From Paenibacillus anaericanus (lineage in GTDB: Bacteria; Bacillota; Bacilli; Paenibacillales; Paenibacillaceae), in NCBI RefSeq assembly GCF_003994475.1, contig NZ_RZNY01000013.1:86883-150882 (forward strand): DNA of 64,000 nt. The letters run 5' to 3'. The translations under genes were made by a program, and so were the position numbers. Below the pieces are notes generated by a model. That model did no database searches and had not been told where the DNA came from. It saw only the letters and a program-made list of their open reading frames with translations. This document shows positions 45,302 to 53,804 of the stretch, in pieces (positions within the stretch are counted from its first letter, which is position 1; the number at the start of each line of letters is the position of its first letter).

Positions 45302-45316
45302 TAGAAAGCGCTATCA
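45302..45316 (+). promoter_or_regulatory. cre site (CcpA) before the ABC lipoprotein
   Basis: TAGAAAGCGCTATCA matches the cre consensus WTGNAARCGNWWWCA at all but one position. It lies 50 bases upstream of the lipoprotein start, so CcpA would repress the transporter when preferred sugars are present. Confidence 0.7.
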
Positions 45317-45365
45317 TTAAGGTGTAAAGAAGAGATTACAATACTATATTTCGGAGGGGTACAAC

Positions 45366-46661
45366 ATGAAAAAGGCAATGGCGATATTGCTTACGGCTAT
45401 ATTACTCATTTCTGTAGTTTCTGGTTGCGGAAAGTCGGAATCGAAACAAACGGCTAATTCTGATAATAAGCCGGCCGCAAATTCTGCGGAGAAGGATGGC
45501 AAGAAGGTTAAGGTACGTCTCATGGCTTACAACCAAGAAAGTATACGAAAATCGTACTTAGAATTCTTAAAACAGGAACTACCGAATATTGAAGTGGAGT
45601 TTCAATTTGTAGCATTGGATCAATTTAATAGTGTTTTAAATACACAACTTGCTTCCAAGGAAGGTCCGGATCTGATTGAGACCGGCGGAGAAACAACTCT
45701 GTTAGCTTCAGCGGGATATCTGCTAGATCTTACAGATCAAGATTTTATCAGCAACTATACAGATACAGGGTTTCAAGCTTATACACTCAAAGATAAGATC
45801 TATGCCACCCCGCTACAATCTTGGTTTGAGGGAATTTATTATAACAAAGGCATCTTTAAAGAAAACGGGCTAACCCCACCACAAACATTTGATGAGTGGA
45901 TGCAAATTCATCAAACCCTAAAAGACAAAGGCATTAAACCGCAATCGATGGGAGCCTCATCTTGGGAACCTATGATGAAACAATCCATGGGTATGATACT
46001 GAATGAATTTTATTCCAAACAAGAAAACAAAGGTTTTGATGACAAGTTTAATGCTGGCGAAGTGTTGCTCGCAGACAACTGGAGTGAAGCACTCACAGAA
46101 TGGCACAAAATTATTGAACTGGGATATATAGATTCAAAAATGCTGGGCATGGACTACGATCAGGCCTTGGATGAGTTCGCAACAGGCAAATCAGCTATGT
46201 GGCAATCAGGCCCTTGGGCGTTAGAAACAATCAAGCAAAAGAATCCAAACCTCGAACTAGGCATGTTCCCGTTCCCTGGTACCGAAAAAGGAACAGGCTG
46301 GATGATTGGCGGACCTGGTAGTGCATTAGCGATTAATAAAGATTCAAAAAATGTAGAAGCAGCGTTAGAAGTACTTCGAGTTACCGCTACTCCTGAGGCC
46401 CAAAAAGCTCTGATCGCAGATAATGTAGGCAGTTCCTTCGTAAAAGGCGTAGAAGTTGATTTAGGTGAAGAATTTGCAGACTCTTCGGCCGCCTTCGAAG
46501 CAGGGAATGTATATGGTCCGTGGTTGTACTGGTTAGGCGGAAATCCAATTGTTGAAAGCTATGGAAAAGCACTTCAAGAAGTACTCTCTGGCTCTAAAAC
46601 AACGGATGAAGCATTAAAAGATGCCGATAAAACGGCAAAAACTATTAGAGACTCAATGTAA
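45366..46661 (+). CDS. Sugar ABC solute-binding lipoprotein
   Basis: A 431-residue lipoprotein: signal peptide, lipobox VSGC (C21), then a cluster-1-type sugar-binding domain. IYYNKGIFKENGLTPPQTFDEWMQ (about 158-181), FATGKSAMWQSGPWALE (about 275-291) and a final DKTAKTIRDSM helix are characteristic. CGGAGGGG lies 7 bases before the ATG. A cre box and its own promoter region precede it; a hairpin after its stop probably makes it more abundant than the permeases. Confidence 0.93.
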   Translation: MKKAMAILLTAILLISVVSGCGKSESKQTANSDNKPAANSAEKDGKKVKVRLMAYNQESIRKSYLEFLKQELPNIEVEFQFVALDQFNSVLNTQLASKEGPDLIETGGETTLLASAGYLLDLTDQDFISNYTDTGFQAYTLKDKIYATPLQSWFEGIYYNKGIFKENGLTPPQTFDEWMQIHQTLKDKGIKPQSMGASSWEPMMKQSMGMILNEFYSKQENKGFDDKFNAGEVLLADNWSEALTEWHKIIELGYIDSKMLGMDYDQALDEFATGKSAMWQSGPWALETIKQKNPNLELGMFPFPGTEKGTGWMIGGPGSALAINKDSKNVEAALEVLRVTATPEAQKALIADNVGSSFVKGVEVDLGEEFADSSAAFEAGNVYGPWLYWLGGNPIVESYGKALQEVLSGSKTTDEALKDADKTAKTIRDSM

Positions 46662-46689
46662 AGCTACAGAATAGATAAATGGTAACCAC

Positions 46690-46710
46690 GGGGGCTAAAT
46701 ATTAGTCCCC
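46690..46710 (+). terminator. Intercistronic hairpin after the lipoprotein gene
   Basis: A 9-bp stem (GGGGGCTAA with TTAGTCCCC, one G-U pair) with a 3-base loop, followed by TTT. Partial terminators or RNA-stabilising hairpins at this position raise binding-protein levels over the permeases. Confidence 0.6.
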
Positions 46711-46731
46711 TTTCCATAGGGAGGAACATGT

Positions 46732-47628
46732 ATGAAAATAGGCTTCGCGAAGACCCTGCGGAATCATTATGTATATTTGCTGATGATTGCACCGGCACTT
46801 ATTGGTTTTAGTATTTTTTTCATCTTGCCGACACTAATGAACTTTGGATACAGTTTGACGAACTGGTCTGTATATAAACCTAATTATAGCTTCATTGGTC
46901 TGAAGAATTTTGTTGAACTAGTCCATGACGTTCAGACGACAGCTGCGGTCAAGAATGCATTTATCTATGCGATTGTTATGACCCTTCTGCAAAATATTTT
47001 AGCTATTCCTTTGGCAGTCGCTCTATCTCTAAAGCTTAAATCCGCTAATTTATTAAAAACGGTATTTTTCGCTCCAGCAATTCTTAGTGTATTAATTGTA
47101 GGATATCTGTGGTCATTTATTATGACATCTGCTGATCACGGTTTGTTGAATCAACTTGTACAGTTCTTCGGATTTGGGCCGATAAATTGGCTTGGTAATC
47201 CAAAGCTTGCATTATTCTCCGTTTTGTTTACGCAATTATGGCAATGGACGGGATGGGCTATGGTTATCTATCTAGCGAATATTCAAAGTATTGACGAAAC
47301 CTTGTACGAAGCGGCGAAGATCGATGGAGCCAATGCTGTGCAACGATTCTTTAAAGTCACGCTTCCACTGCTCTACCCTTCCGTCTCTTTTAACGTTCTG
47401 ATGAGTATGATCGGTGGACTAAAGGTGTTTGATATTATCTTCTCCATGACTTCAGGTGGTCCTGGATATTCTACAGAAACGATTACAACCATGTTGATTC
47501 GAAGAGGATTTACAGAGGGAAGAACAGCGTATGCAGCTGCGTTTGGCGTGGTTTTCTTTCTACTTGTATTAATAGTTTCCAAAGCTATTACATGGAGCTT
47601 TAATAAATGGGAGGAGAAAATATCATGA
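46732..47628 (+). CDS. CUT1 sugar ABC permease (MalF-like)
   Basis: A 298-residue permease, six membrane helices. The EAA loop is ETLYEAAKIDGANAVQRFFKVTLPLL (about 189-214). GGGAGG lies 7 bases before the ATG. Its stop overlaps the next start as ATGA, so the two permeases are translationally coupled. Confidence 0.93.
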   Translation: MKIGFAKTLRNHYVYLLMIAPALIGFSIFFILPTLMNFGYSLTNWSVYKPNYSFIGLKNFVELVHDVQTTAAVKNAFIYAIVMTLLQNILAIPLAVALSLKLKSANLLKTVFFAPAILSVLIVGYLWSFIMTSADHGLLNQLVQFFGFGPINWLGNPKLALFSVLFTQLWQWTGWAMVIYLANIQSIDETLYEAAKIDGANAVQRFFKVTLPLLYPSVSFNVLMSMIGGLKVFDIIFSMTSGGPGYSTETITTMLIRRGFTEGRTAYAAAFGVVFFLLVLIVSKAITWSFNKWEEKIS

Positions 47629-48449
47629 AGAAAAGCAGCCTGATTATACTAGAAATTGTCTTAATCATCTTGGCGGCCATCATGCTAATCCCGATCTATT
47701 ATCTGCTTGTCACGACATTTAAGACACCAGCAGAAGCTGCCCTAAGCCCGATGGGATTGCCCAAAGTATTTATGCTTGATAACTATATTAAAGCCTTCAC
47801 CGCAATGAATTATCCACGAGCACTTCTTAATAACCTTATTGTTAATGTGTGCTCTGTATCCCTGTTGGTAGCATTTTCATCCATGGCTGCCTATGTCATT
47901 GCTCGTAGACCAGAAAAAATTTATAAACGGATATATGGTATTTTCATGATCGGACTCATGGTTCCCTTTCAGATTTCATTAATACCGTTATACAAAGTTG
48001 TATCTGGATTAGGCGTAATGAACTCTTTAACGGGTGTCATATTAGTCAGTGTCTTCTGCATTAATATGTCATTCTCCATATTTCTGTTTAAGGGCTTTAT
48101 TAACACCATCCCTTTCGAATTGGAAGAAGCAGCAGCCATTGATGGGTGTCGCAAATTGCGGATCTATTGGGTAATTGTATTCCCTCTACTGAAACCGATC
48201 ATTGCTACCGTTTGTATTCTAAATGCGTTAGCTGTCTGGAACGACTTCATGACCCCTCTGCTATTTCTACAGAGTCCTTCCAAAGCAGTGATTCTACTAG
48301 AGGTATATAAAAATGTAGGACCATTCTCAACAGACTGGACCGCGTTCTTCCCTATGATGGTGTTGGGTGTTATTCCAATGGTTATATTCTACTTATTTAT
48401 GCAAAGATTTATTATTAACGGAGTAGTTGCTGGTTCGGTGAAAGGATAA
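47625..48449 (+). CDS. CUT1 sugar ABC permease (MalG-like)
   Basis: About 274 residues, six membrane helices. The EAA loop is FELEEAAAIDGCRKLRIYWVIVFPLL (about 166-191), and the end VVAGSVKG is typical. The ATG at 47625 is preferred because GGGAGGAG lies 8 bases upstream, with ATGA overlap of the previous stop; the earlier frame start at 47607 is inside that gene. No ATPase gene is present. Confidence 0.93.
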   Translation: MKKSSLIILEIVLIILAAIMLIPIYYLLVTTFKTPAEAALSPMGLPKVFMLDNYIKAFTAMNYPRALLNNLIVNVCSVSLLVAFSSMAAYVIARRPEKIYKRIYGIFMIGLMVPFQISLIPLYKVVSGLGVMNSLTGVILVSVFCINMSFSIFLFKGFINTIPFELEEAAAIDGCRKLRIYWVIVFPLLKPIIATVCILNALAVWNDFMTPLLFLQSPSKAVILLEVYKNVGPFSTDWTAFFPMMVLGVIPMVIFYLFMQRFIINGVVAGSVKG

Positions 48450-48569
48450 ACGATTCAGGTTGAGGGTGGGCATTATATTGCTAACCCAAGTATCGCTGAC
48501 TTCAGTGAATAAATGGCTCAAGCTCAGGCTGACTCTAAATAAACAATCTAATAAGTCTATTGTACAAAG

Positions 48570-48611
48570 CAGGGTGTCCCAGGCCATTTCCATGGTCTTT
48601 GGGACACCCTG
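48570..48611. terminator. Bidirectional terminator
   Basis: CAGGGTGTCCCA pairs perfectly with TGGGACACCCTG, followed by TTTTT on the plus strand. It lies between the convergent ABC permease and chitinase genes. Confidence 0.9.
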
Positions 48612-48627
48612 TTTTTCTTCACTTATT

Positions 48628-50370
48628 TCACGGTAAAGTCGACAAGAATGGTTTCACCGTATTAGCTAGATTATAATTGCTAGTTTTATCCCAGTTAATA
48701 GACCAGGTCATCGCACCGCGGATATCCGGGTATTTGGCTACAGGCTTATAAGTCCCGCATCCATTACCAGTTGCCAAACATTTCAATGCATCGTTCACAA
48801 CGCTAAGGGCGACATAACCTCCTCCAGCTGCAGAAGTTACGGCTGGAACACCTATTCCAAATTGGGAAGGTTCAATCCATTGTAACGTCAGATCTGAAAG
48901 TGCTGTCAGGAAATTAATTGTACCTTGGGAATAACATTGCCCATCACGACCCAGCATACAACCTGAATTGTAATACTGAACATTTACTACTGTTGTGATG
49001 TCCTTCAAGTTATTATATATCTGCATATAAGAGGTATTAGAGTTCTGCATATCAATCGTTTGCGGAGCCATAGTCAAGATGAAGTCGGAGCCGAACTGTT
49101 GCTGTATCTGACGAACCGCTAACGTTAAATTCGCCACATTCATGCCGCTTTCCAGATCGATATCGATTCCATCCAACCCAAACTGAGTAATCAGACCAGA
49201 CATACTAGTAACAAAGTTGGATATGTTCGGTGATGCGCTGCCTAGATTGATGTTACCTTCCGCTCCTCCTATGGAAAGAATGACCTTTTTACCTTGTGCA
49301 CGCTTGGCCTGGATATCACTAATCAAATTGGCATTGGTATACCCGCCAAGGGCAGTAGATAGTTTAGAGTCTACATTAAAGGTAACCCCACCTGGCTTCG
49401 TAAGATCCATATCAGCAAAAGACAATACTATAATGTCGTATTGGCTTGGTACTTCACTTAGTTTTATATTGGAAGAATTATTTATAAAATTATGCCAATA
49501 TCCTGTCAGAATATGTTTCGGAAGTTGGTTAACATCTATAGATTGTGTTGTTACACTTATTGCTGCACTACTAGCCGAAACATTACCTGCGGCATCTTTG
49601 GCCACAATGGCAAAGGAATACGTTGTACTGGCCGCAAGCCCTGTGATCGTAGCTGTCGTACCCGTTGCCACGAATGCTAATGTCGTACCTTGATATACGT
49701 TGTACCCCGTAACACCAACATTATCCGTGGACGCGGTCCATGACAATGAAACACTGGATGATGTCGTTGAGCTTACAGTAACATTAGTGGGAACCGTCGG
49801 AGGTAGTAGATCACCTCCAGAGATAGAGTCTGTGGTTACGCTAATTTGATTACTATAGCCGGATACATTACCTGCTGCATCCTTGGCAGCAACTTTATAC
49901 GTATAGGTCATATTGGCACTAAGCCCTGTATTCGTATAGCTAAGCGTGCTTCCTGAAACATTATCTATCAACGTCGAACCTTGATACACAACGTAACCTG
50001 TTACCCCGACATTATCACTTGAAGCATCCCAAGCTAATGTTATGCTGGATGTTGTGGTGCCCACCGCGTGTAAATTAGTAGGGGCGGAAGGCGCCACCGT
50101 ATCACTTCCTCCTCCCTGAACCAGTTGCCACAGAGCAGGTACATTGGGCGGCTCCCAACCTGTTAGTGACGTATGGGGCTGAATATCCTTATACGTGTTA
50201 CCACCATACGTAACTGTATCATTTAATGCATAAGATACATTTGGCGCCCATGCACCCCGGTCAGCCGCAATAGCCATGGACGGCAGCATGCCTAAGAATA
50301 CAGCTATAATGATTACAAGCGGAAGTGTCCTTCTGAACCCTTTTACCCTTCTAATTAAAGCTCTTCTCAT
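48628..50370 (-). CDS. Secreted GH18 chitinase with CBM5/12 and two FnIII domains
   Basis: A 580-residue secreted enzyme. Signal peptide (to about A36), a CBM5/12 chitin-binding module (about 38-86; AWAPNVSYALNDTVTYGGNTY and W81 region), two fibronectin III domains (about 94-181 and 191-276), then a GH18 barrel (285-578). The catalytic motif is DGIDIDLE with D400, D403, D405 and E407 as acid. It breaks chitin to chitooligosaccharides. GGAGG lies 7 bases before the ATG. Its promoter region carries a full-match cre site, so it is under CcpA control. It lies next to the LacI-controlled ABC, kinase and GH4 genes that could use the products. Confidence 0.95.
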   Translation of the reverse strand: MRRALIRRVKGFRRTLPLVIIIAVFLGMLPSMAIAADRGAWAPNVSYALNDTVTYGGNTYKDIQPHTSLTGWEPPNVPALWQLVQGGGSDTVAPSAPTNLHAVGTTTSSITLAWDASSDNVGVTGYVVYQGSTLIDNVSGSTLSYTNTGLSANMTYTYKVAAKDAAGNVSGYSNQISVTTDSISGGDLLPPTVPTNVTVSSTTSSSVSLSWTASTDNVGVTGYNVYQGTTLAFVATGTTATITGLAASTTYSFAIVAKDAAGNVSASSAAISVTTQSIDVNQLPKHILTGYWHNFINNSSNIKLSEVPSQYDIIVLSFADMDLTKPGGVTFNVDSKLSTALGGYTNANLISDIQAKRAQGKKVILSIGGAEGNINLGSASPNISNFVTSMSGLITQFGLDGIDIDLESGMNVANLTLAVRQIQQQFGSDFILTMAPQTIDMQNSNTSYMQIYNNLKDITTVVNVQYYNSGCMLGRDGQCYSQGTINFLTALSDLTLQWIEPSQFGIGVPAVTSAAGGGYVALSVVNDALKCLATGNGCGTYKPVAKYPDIRGAMTWSINWDKTSNYNLANTVKPFLSTLP

Positions 50371-50528
50371 ACCATCGCCTCCTACAATTTTTTCTTACAG
50401 TTTCATAGGGCTAGCAACCACACCTCCCATTCAAAATGCAGAGTAAGTAGATCGTAAGCAGATAGCTGGCTATGTTCTAGAAGAGTATATTTAATATGCG
50501 ATAAGCATGAAGTATCACGGGGATGGTT

Positions 50529-50543
50529 TGATAACGCTTACAT
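50529..50543 (-). promoter_or_regulatory. cre site (CcpA) before the chitinase
   Basis: On the minus strand ATGTAAGCGTTATCA matches the cre consensus WTGNAARCGNWWWCA at every position. It lies about 160 bases upstream of the chitinase start. Confidence 0.85.
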
Positions 50544-50741
50544 TTTCCGAGGGGAATGGGATCCATACTGTCTATGGACCACATTCATACGACTTACGTC
50601 AATTGTAATTAGTTGCTATATATTGGTCTATAGTCCAAAAGTTTCAATATCTCATATATACGTTGGATACACAGTGCTATTTCTCACTTATGATGAATTA
50701 TGGCTCCTCCGTGGACAAAAGTATAAATTTAGAAATCCAAA

Positions 50742-50774
50742 CAAAAACCCCTAACGTCAAAGGACGCTAGGGGC
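50742..50774 (-). terminator. Terminator after the metallophosphoesterase
   Basis: On the minus strand CCCCTAGCGTCC pairs with GGACGTTAGGGG (one G-U pair), followed by TTTTTG. Confidence 0.85.
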
Positions 50775-50808
50775 ATTATCCATAGGGTATCCCTATATAG
50801 TTATAATT

Positions 50809-53409
50809 TTAGTTAGTTGCAGTCACTTCAACTGACTCCGAATTATTTCTTGAACCAACAGCTTTGATGACGAAGTCATAACTTTTTGCAGGATCAATTC
50901 CAGTTAAAGTATAACTATAATTCGATTGATTACTTACTGCTGGAACATAAATACTCCAGTTTGTGCTTACTTTATTGTTCTTTTCGTATATTCTAAATCC
51001 TCTTACAGCTTCCGGTGTACTTGTTGGAGTTTTCCATGAAATGAGCGCTTGGTTATTTGGTTTTTTAAGTGCAGTTGCATTCTCAACCTTGCTAGGTTTA
51101 GCGTCCGTTCTCTTGATGCTATATGCATCATAAACGGCTACGGATTGATTCTTAACCGCAGTGTAAGAAGTAAATTTAAGCACAGCTCCCGATATAGATA
51201 CATCTACAAACATTTTCTTATTAGGTTGATCATTCTTAGCTGCAAAGAAATTGTCTGCGCTCGGGTTTATAGTATAAAATTTCGCAGCACCTGAGTTGCC
51301 CATCAGATATACCGTACCTTTAGGATCAACAACATTACCTTGATTATCCTTTACCACATTTTTGATGGCCACGTTATTTAACATTTGATAAGATCTCATA
51401 TACATGTGATCATGGCCCTCGAATACCAAATCAATGCCCATTTCATCAAATACCGGAATCAAATATTTTCTATAGAATTTCACGCGATCTGATTCCGCTG
51501 ATGCATTATCACCTGAAGAGTAGGCTCCCTTATGCATCGATACGAATTTCCACTTCTTATCCGTCTTCGCAACTTGATTTCTCATCCACTTCAGTTGAGC
51601 GTCGAATTGAGCATCTGCTTTGTACGGACTAACGTCACCTTCATATTGAGAATTAATTTGCATGAAGAGTGCATCCCCATATTCAAAAGCATAAACTGAG
51701 CCATCTTCCGTTCCCGTTCCAACATCCTTTGGCAAGTTAAAATGGTTATAATAATTGTTATTCGGATAATCCTCTATTTCATGGTTCCCAATAATAGGTG
51801 CAAAAGGAACATTCGCAAATTCTGTCTGCGGAACCCCAAGGAACCACTGCCATAGTTGCTCAAGATCGCCATCGTCCGTTAAATCCCCTGTCAGGAGCAC
51901 AAATTTGGGATCAACGAGTGTATCGATTGCTTTTCTAAACGTATCCTGCCATAATTCAAAGTTTGATTTGCTTGAACCTTGTGTATCTGTCGTATACATA
52001 AAATGAAAGTCTTGATTGGCTGCTGGATCTGTAGTGAATGAGCCCATTTGGCCCCACCCATCTGCATCGCCATTACCTGCACGATATACATACTTGGTGC
52101 CCGGATTAAGTTGATTAGCGATCACCTTGTGACTAGCAAACTTTTTATACTTTTTGGAACTCCGATCACTAGCAGTCATTAGAGTGTCGATGATCGTAAC
52201 ATTACCAGTAAATGTAGTCGCTACCTGTTCAGGGAATGTCCCTCCTTGAACTTGAGAAGCTTCAACAACCTGGACCACTGTCCCTGTAATTGTCTCAGGG
52301 GTGTACCAAGCAAAAGCTATACTTGTCTTAGGATCACCGTTAAATGTCATATTTAATAATGTGGGTATCTTGTTAACATTCGGCGGAACTTGAGCTGCAG
52401 TTTTGAAACTCCAAATGATATCATTAACCGGAGCTATATTATCTACAGAGCCTTTTAATAGCCCCTTTGGAATCGTTACTTTGTAGGTTTTCCCATATGC
52501 GAGGTCTGGGTGATTTATTTTTACCGTATCATTACCTATCAATCCAACCGTTATATTTCCTACTGAAACGTTCGTATTATCTACTATGGTTGCATTAAAA
52601 GCGCTATTGAGCACAATTGATTTATTGAATTTGACAGATATCTCCGTATTGAGTGGCAAATCTACTGCATCTGAAGCGGGCTTTTTGATCAAGTCTAACG
52701 TAGGGACTTCCGTTCCTCCGTCACCCCCACTTTTACGTTCCCCTGTTATGGTAACATCCTTTATTCTACTTGACCCTGAGCTTGATGTAGTCCCGCCGCT
52801 TACATTCTTATTGGAATCAATAACCCAGCGGATATATAGTAAATCTTGATCATTTGCCTGACTTGGTAGAGGAACATTCACTAATTTACATGTACTACTA
52901 GAGTAGTTAGTCTGGGCCAAAACAAGCTTACCATTCGGTATATCGGTCCAGGTCTGTTGGTCTGTACTGAATTGAGCCTTAAAATCACGAGGGCCTGTGC
53001 TTGAAGAGGTTTGTTGAGAGGATATAGTTAAATTTTCAAACCCTTTTGAGGAAGTCGTTGCCAGCCAATACTTTGTGCCTATCCCATTATCCCAGCCTTG
53101 ATTGCGAACACTGTTCTCACTCGATTCATAACTGTATTGATTTACATTCGTTCCTACATCTCTAATTGTAGAGCTCAATTTATAGACACCATCTGTAGCA
53201 GAGAAGACGCCATTCGTCCCCTTATCCTTAAATACCCATCCCGCTACCGTTTCTCTAACCGCAACTGCTTGTGCTGCTAACCCCGCATCTGCATCCGCAC
53301 TTTCTTCCGCAAATATTGCTCCATTCATTGATATCGATAGGATCACTGTTAAAATACATATCATTCGAAGATATTTACTTTTTAAATTGTTAATTCCCCT
53401 CTTTCTCAT
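50809..53409 (-). CDS. Large secreted metallophosphoesterase, multidomain
   Basis: About 866 residues. A signal peptide (to about A35) is followed by an N-terminal beta domain (about 50-225), an Ig-like Big_5 domain (about 235-340), a purple-acid-phosphatase-like N-terminal FnIII (about 345-465), the calcineurin-like phosphoesterase core (about 470-725) and a C-terminal FnIII (about 780-866). Metal motifs: YTTDTQG, TGDLTDDG (about 507-514), GNHE (about 541-544), and GHDH (about 673-676). It probably releases phosphate from sugar or nucleotide phosphates outside the cell. The ATG at 53409 is preferred: AGGGG lies 8 bases upstream. A perfect LacI-type palindrome lies upstream, so it may belong to the neighbouring sugar regulon. 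Confidence 0.88.
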   Translation of the reverse strand: MRKRGINNLKSKYLRMICILTVILSISMNGAIFAEESADADAGLAAQAVAVRETVAGWVFKDKGTNGVFSATDGVYKLSSTIRDVGTNVNQYSYESSENSVRNQGWDNGIGTKYWLATTSSKGFENLTISSQQTSSSTGPRDFKAQFSTDQQTWTDIPNGKLVLAQTNYSSSTCKLVNVPLPSQANDQDLLYIRWVIDSNKNVSGGTTSSSGSSRIKDVTITGERKSGGDGGTEVPTLDLIKKPASDAVDLPLNTEISVKFNKSIVLNSAFNATIVDNTNVSVGNITVGLIGNDTVKINHPDLAYGKTYKVTIPKGLLKGSVDNIAPVNDIIWSFKTAAQVPPNVNKIPTLLNMTFNGDPKTSIAFAWYTPETITGTVVQVVEASQVQGGTFPEQVATTFTGNVTIIDTLMTASDRSSKKYKKFASHKVIANQLNPGTKYVYRAGNGDADGWGQMGSFTTDPAANQDFHFMYTTDTQGSSKSNFELWQDTFRKAIDTLVDPKFVLLTGDLTDDGDLEQLWQWFLGVPQTEFANVPFAPIIGNHEIEDYPNNNYYNHFNLPKDVGTGTEDGSVYAFEYGDALFMQINSQYEGDVSPYKADAQFDAQLKWMRNQVAKTDKKWKFVSMHKGAYSSGDNASAESDRVKFYRKYLIPVFDEMGIDLVFEGHDHMYMRSYQMLNNVAIKNVVKDNQGNVVDPKGTVYLMGNSGAAKFYTINPSADNFFAAKNDQPNKKMFVDVSISGAVLKFTSYTAVKNQSVAVYDAYSIKRTDAKPSKVENATALKKPNNQALISWKTPTSTPEAVRGFRIYEKNNKVSTNWSIYVPAVSNQSNYSYTLTGIDPAKSYDFVIKAVGSRNNSESVEVTATN

Positions 53410-53549
53410 TTTCATTACCCCTTTTCTCATTTTAGATAAAATGCAGAAGGTATGAATGCCTATGCGTTACAGGTTTCATCGAACTATCCCTAACACACTC
53501 AACGCTTCAATTCCATCTATCACCTCCCCTAAAAAGTAGAGTAAATCCT

Positions 53550-53571
53550 AATGTTTAAGCGCTTAAACATT
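53550..53571. promoter_or_regulatory. LacI-type operator before the phosphoesterase
   Basis: A perfect 22-bp palindrome. Its central 16 bases read GTTTAAGCGCTTAAAC, with a CG centre as in LacI-family operators. It lies about 140 bases upstream of the metallophosphoesterase start. It shares the pattern GTTTAANCGNTTAAAC with the site at 60972-60991. Two LacI genes lie nearby. Confidence 0.75.
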
Positions 53572-53683
53572 TATAGTATACTATATTTAAGTATTTTTGT
53601 AAATATAAGACAATTATACCGTGTATCAAGTCCTACTCTCTCCTGCTTCCTAGTAATAGGATACCGACACGTAAAACCAACTA

Positions 53684-53747
53684 AAAACTCGCTAGAAACG
53701 CCTATTCATCAGTTAAGTACCCCGTGATTAAGTGCTTCTAGCGAGTT
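53684..53747 (-). terminator. Terminator after GH4
   Basis: AACTCGCTAGAA pairs with its complement (12 bp) across a 38-base loop, followed by TTTTT on the minus strand. Transcription of the ABC-kinase-GH4 operon should end here. Confidence 0.7.
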
Positions 53748-53804
53748 CTGTAAGTCACTTCTTATATAATGCTAACAGTACAGGCCTAGTAGAAATAATA
53801 TGTT

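Larger units (their letters stand above)
50371..50808. other. Promoter region of the chitinase gene
   Basis: No gene is supported. It holds the cre box (50529-50543) and the terminator of the phosphoesterase gene at its far end. The stretch between 50545 and 50740 shows nothing distinctive. Confidence 0.6.
53410..53804. other. Promoter region of the phosphoesterase gene
   Basis: No gene. It contains the palindromic operator (53550-53571) and the long-stem terminator of the GH4 gene (53684-53747). AT-rich sequence follows the operator (53572-53620). Confidence 0.6.

Noticed and set aside
49217-49693. 158-codon open frame opposite the chitinase
   Set aside because: Antisense to the GH18 and FnIII coding sequence; explained by codon bias.
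49550-50090. Two similar 270-base stretches considered as a mobile repeat
   Set aside because: They are the two fibronectin III domains of the chitinase, an internal domain duplication.
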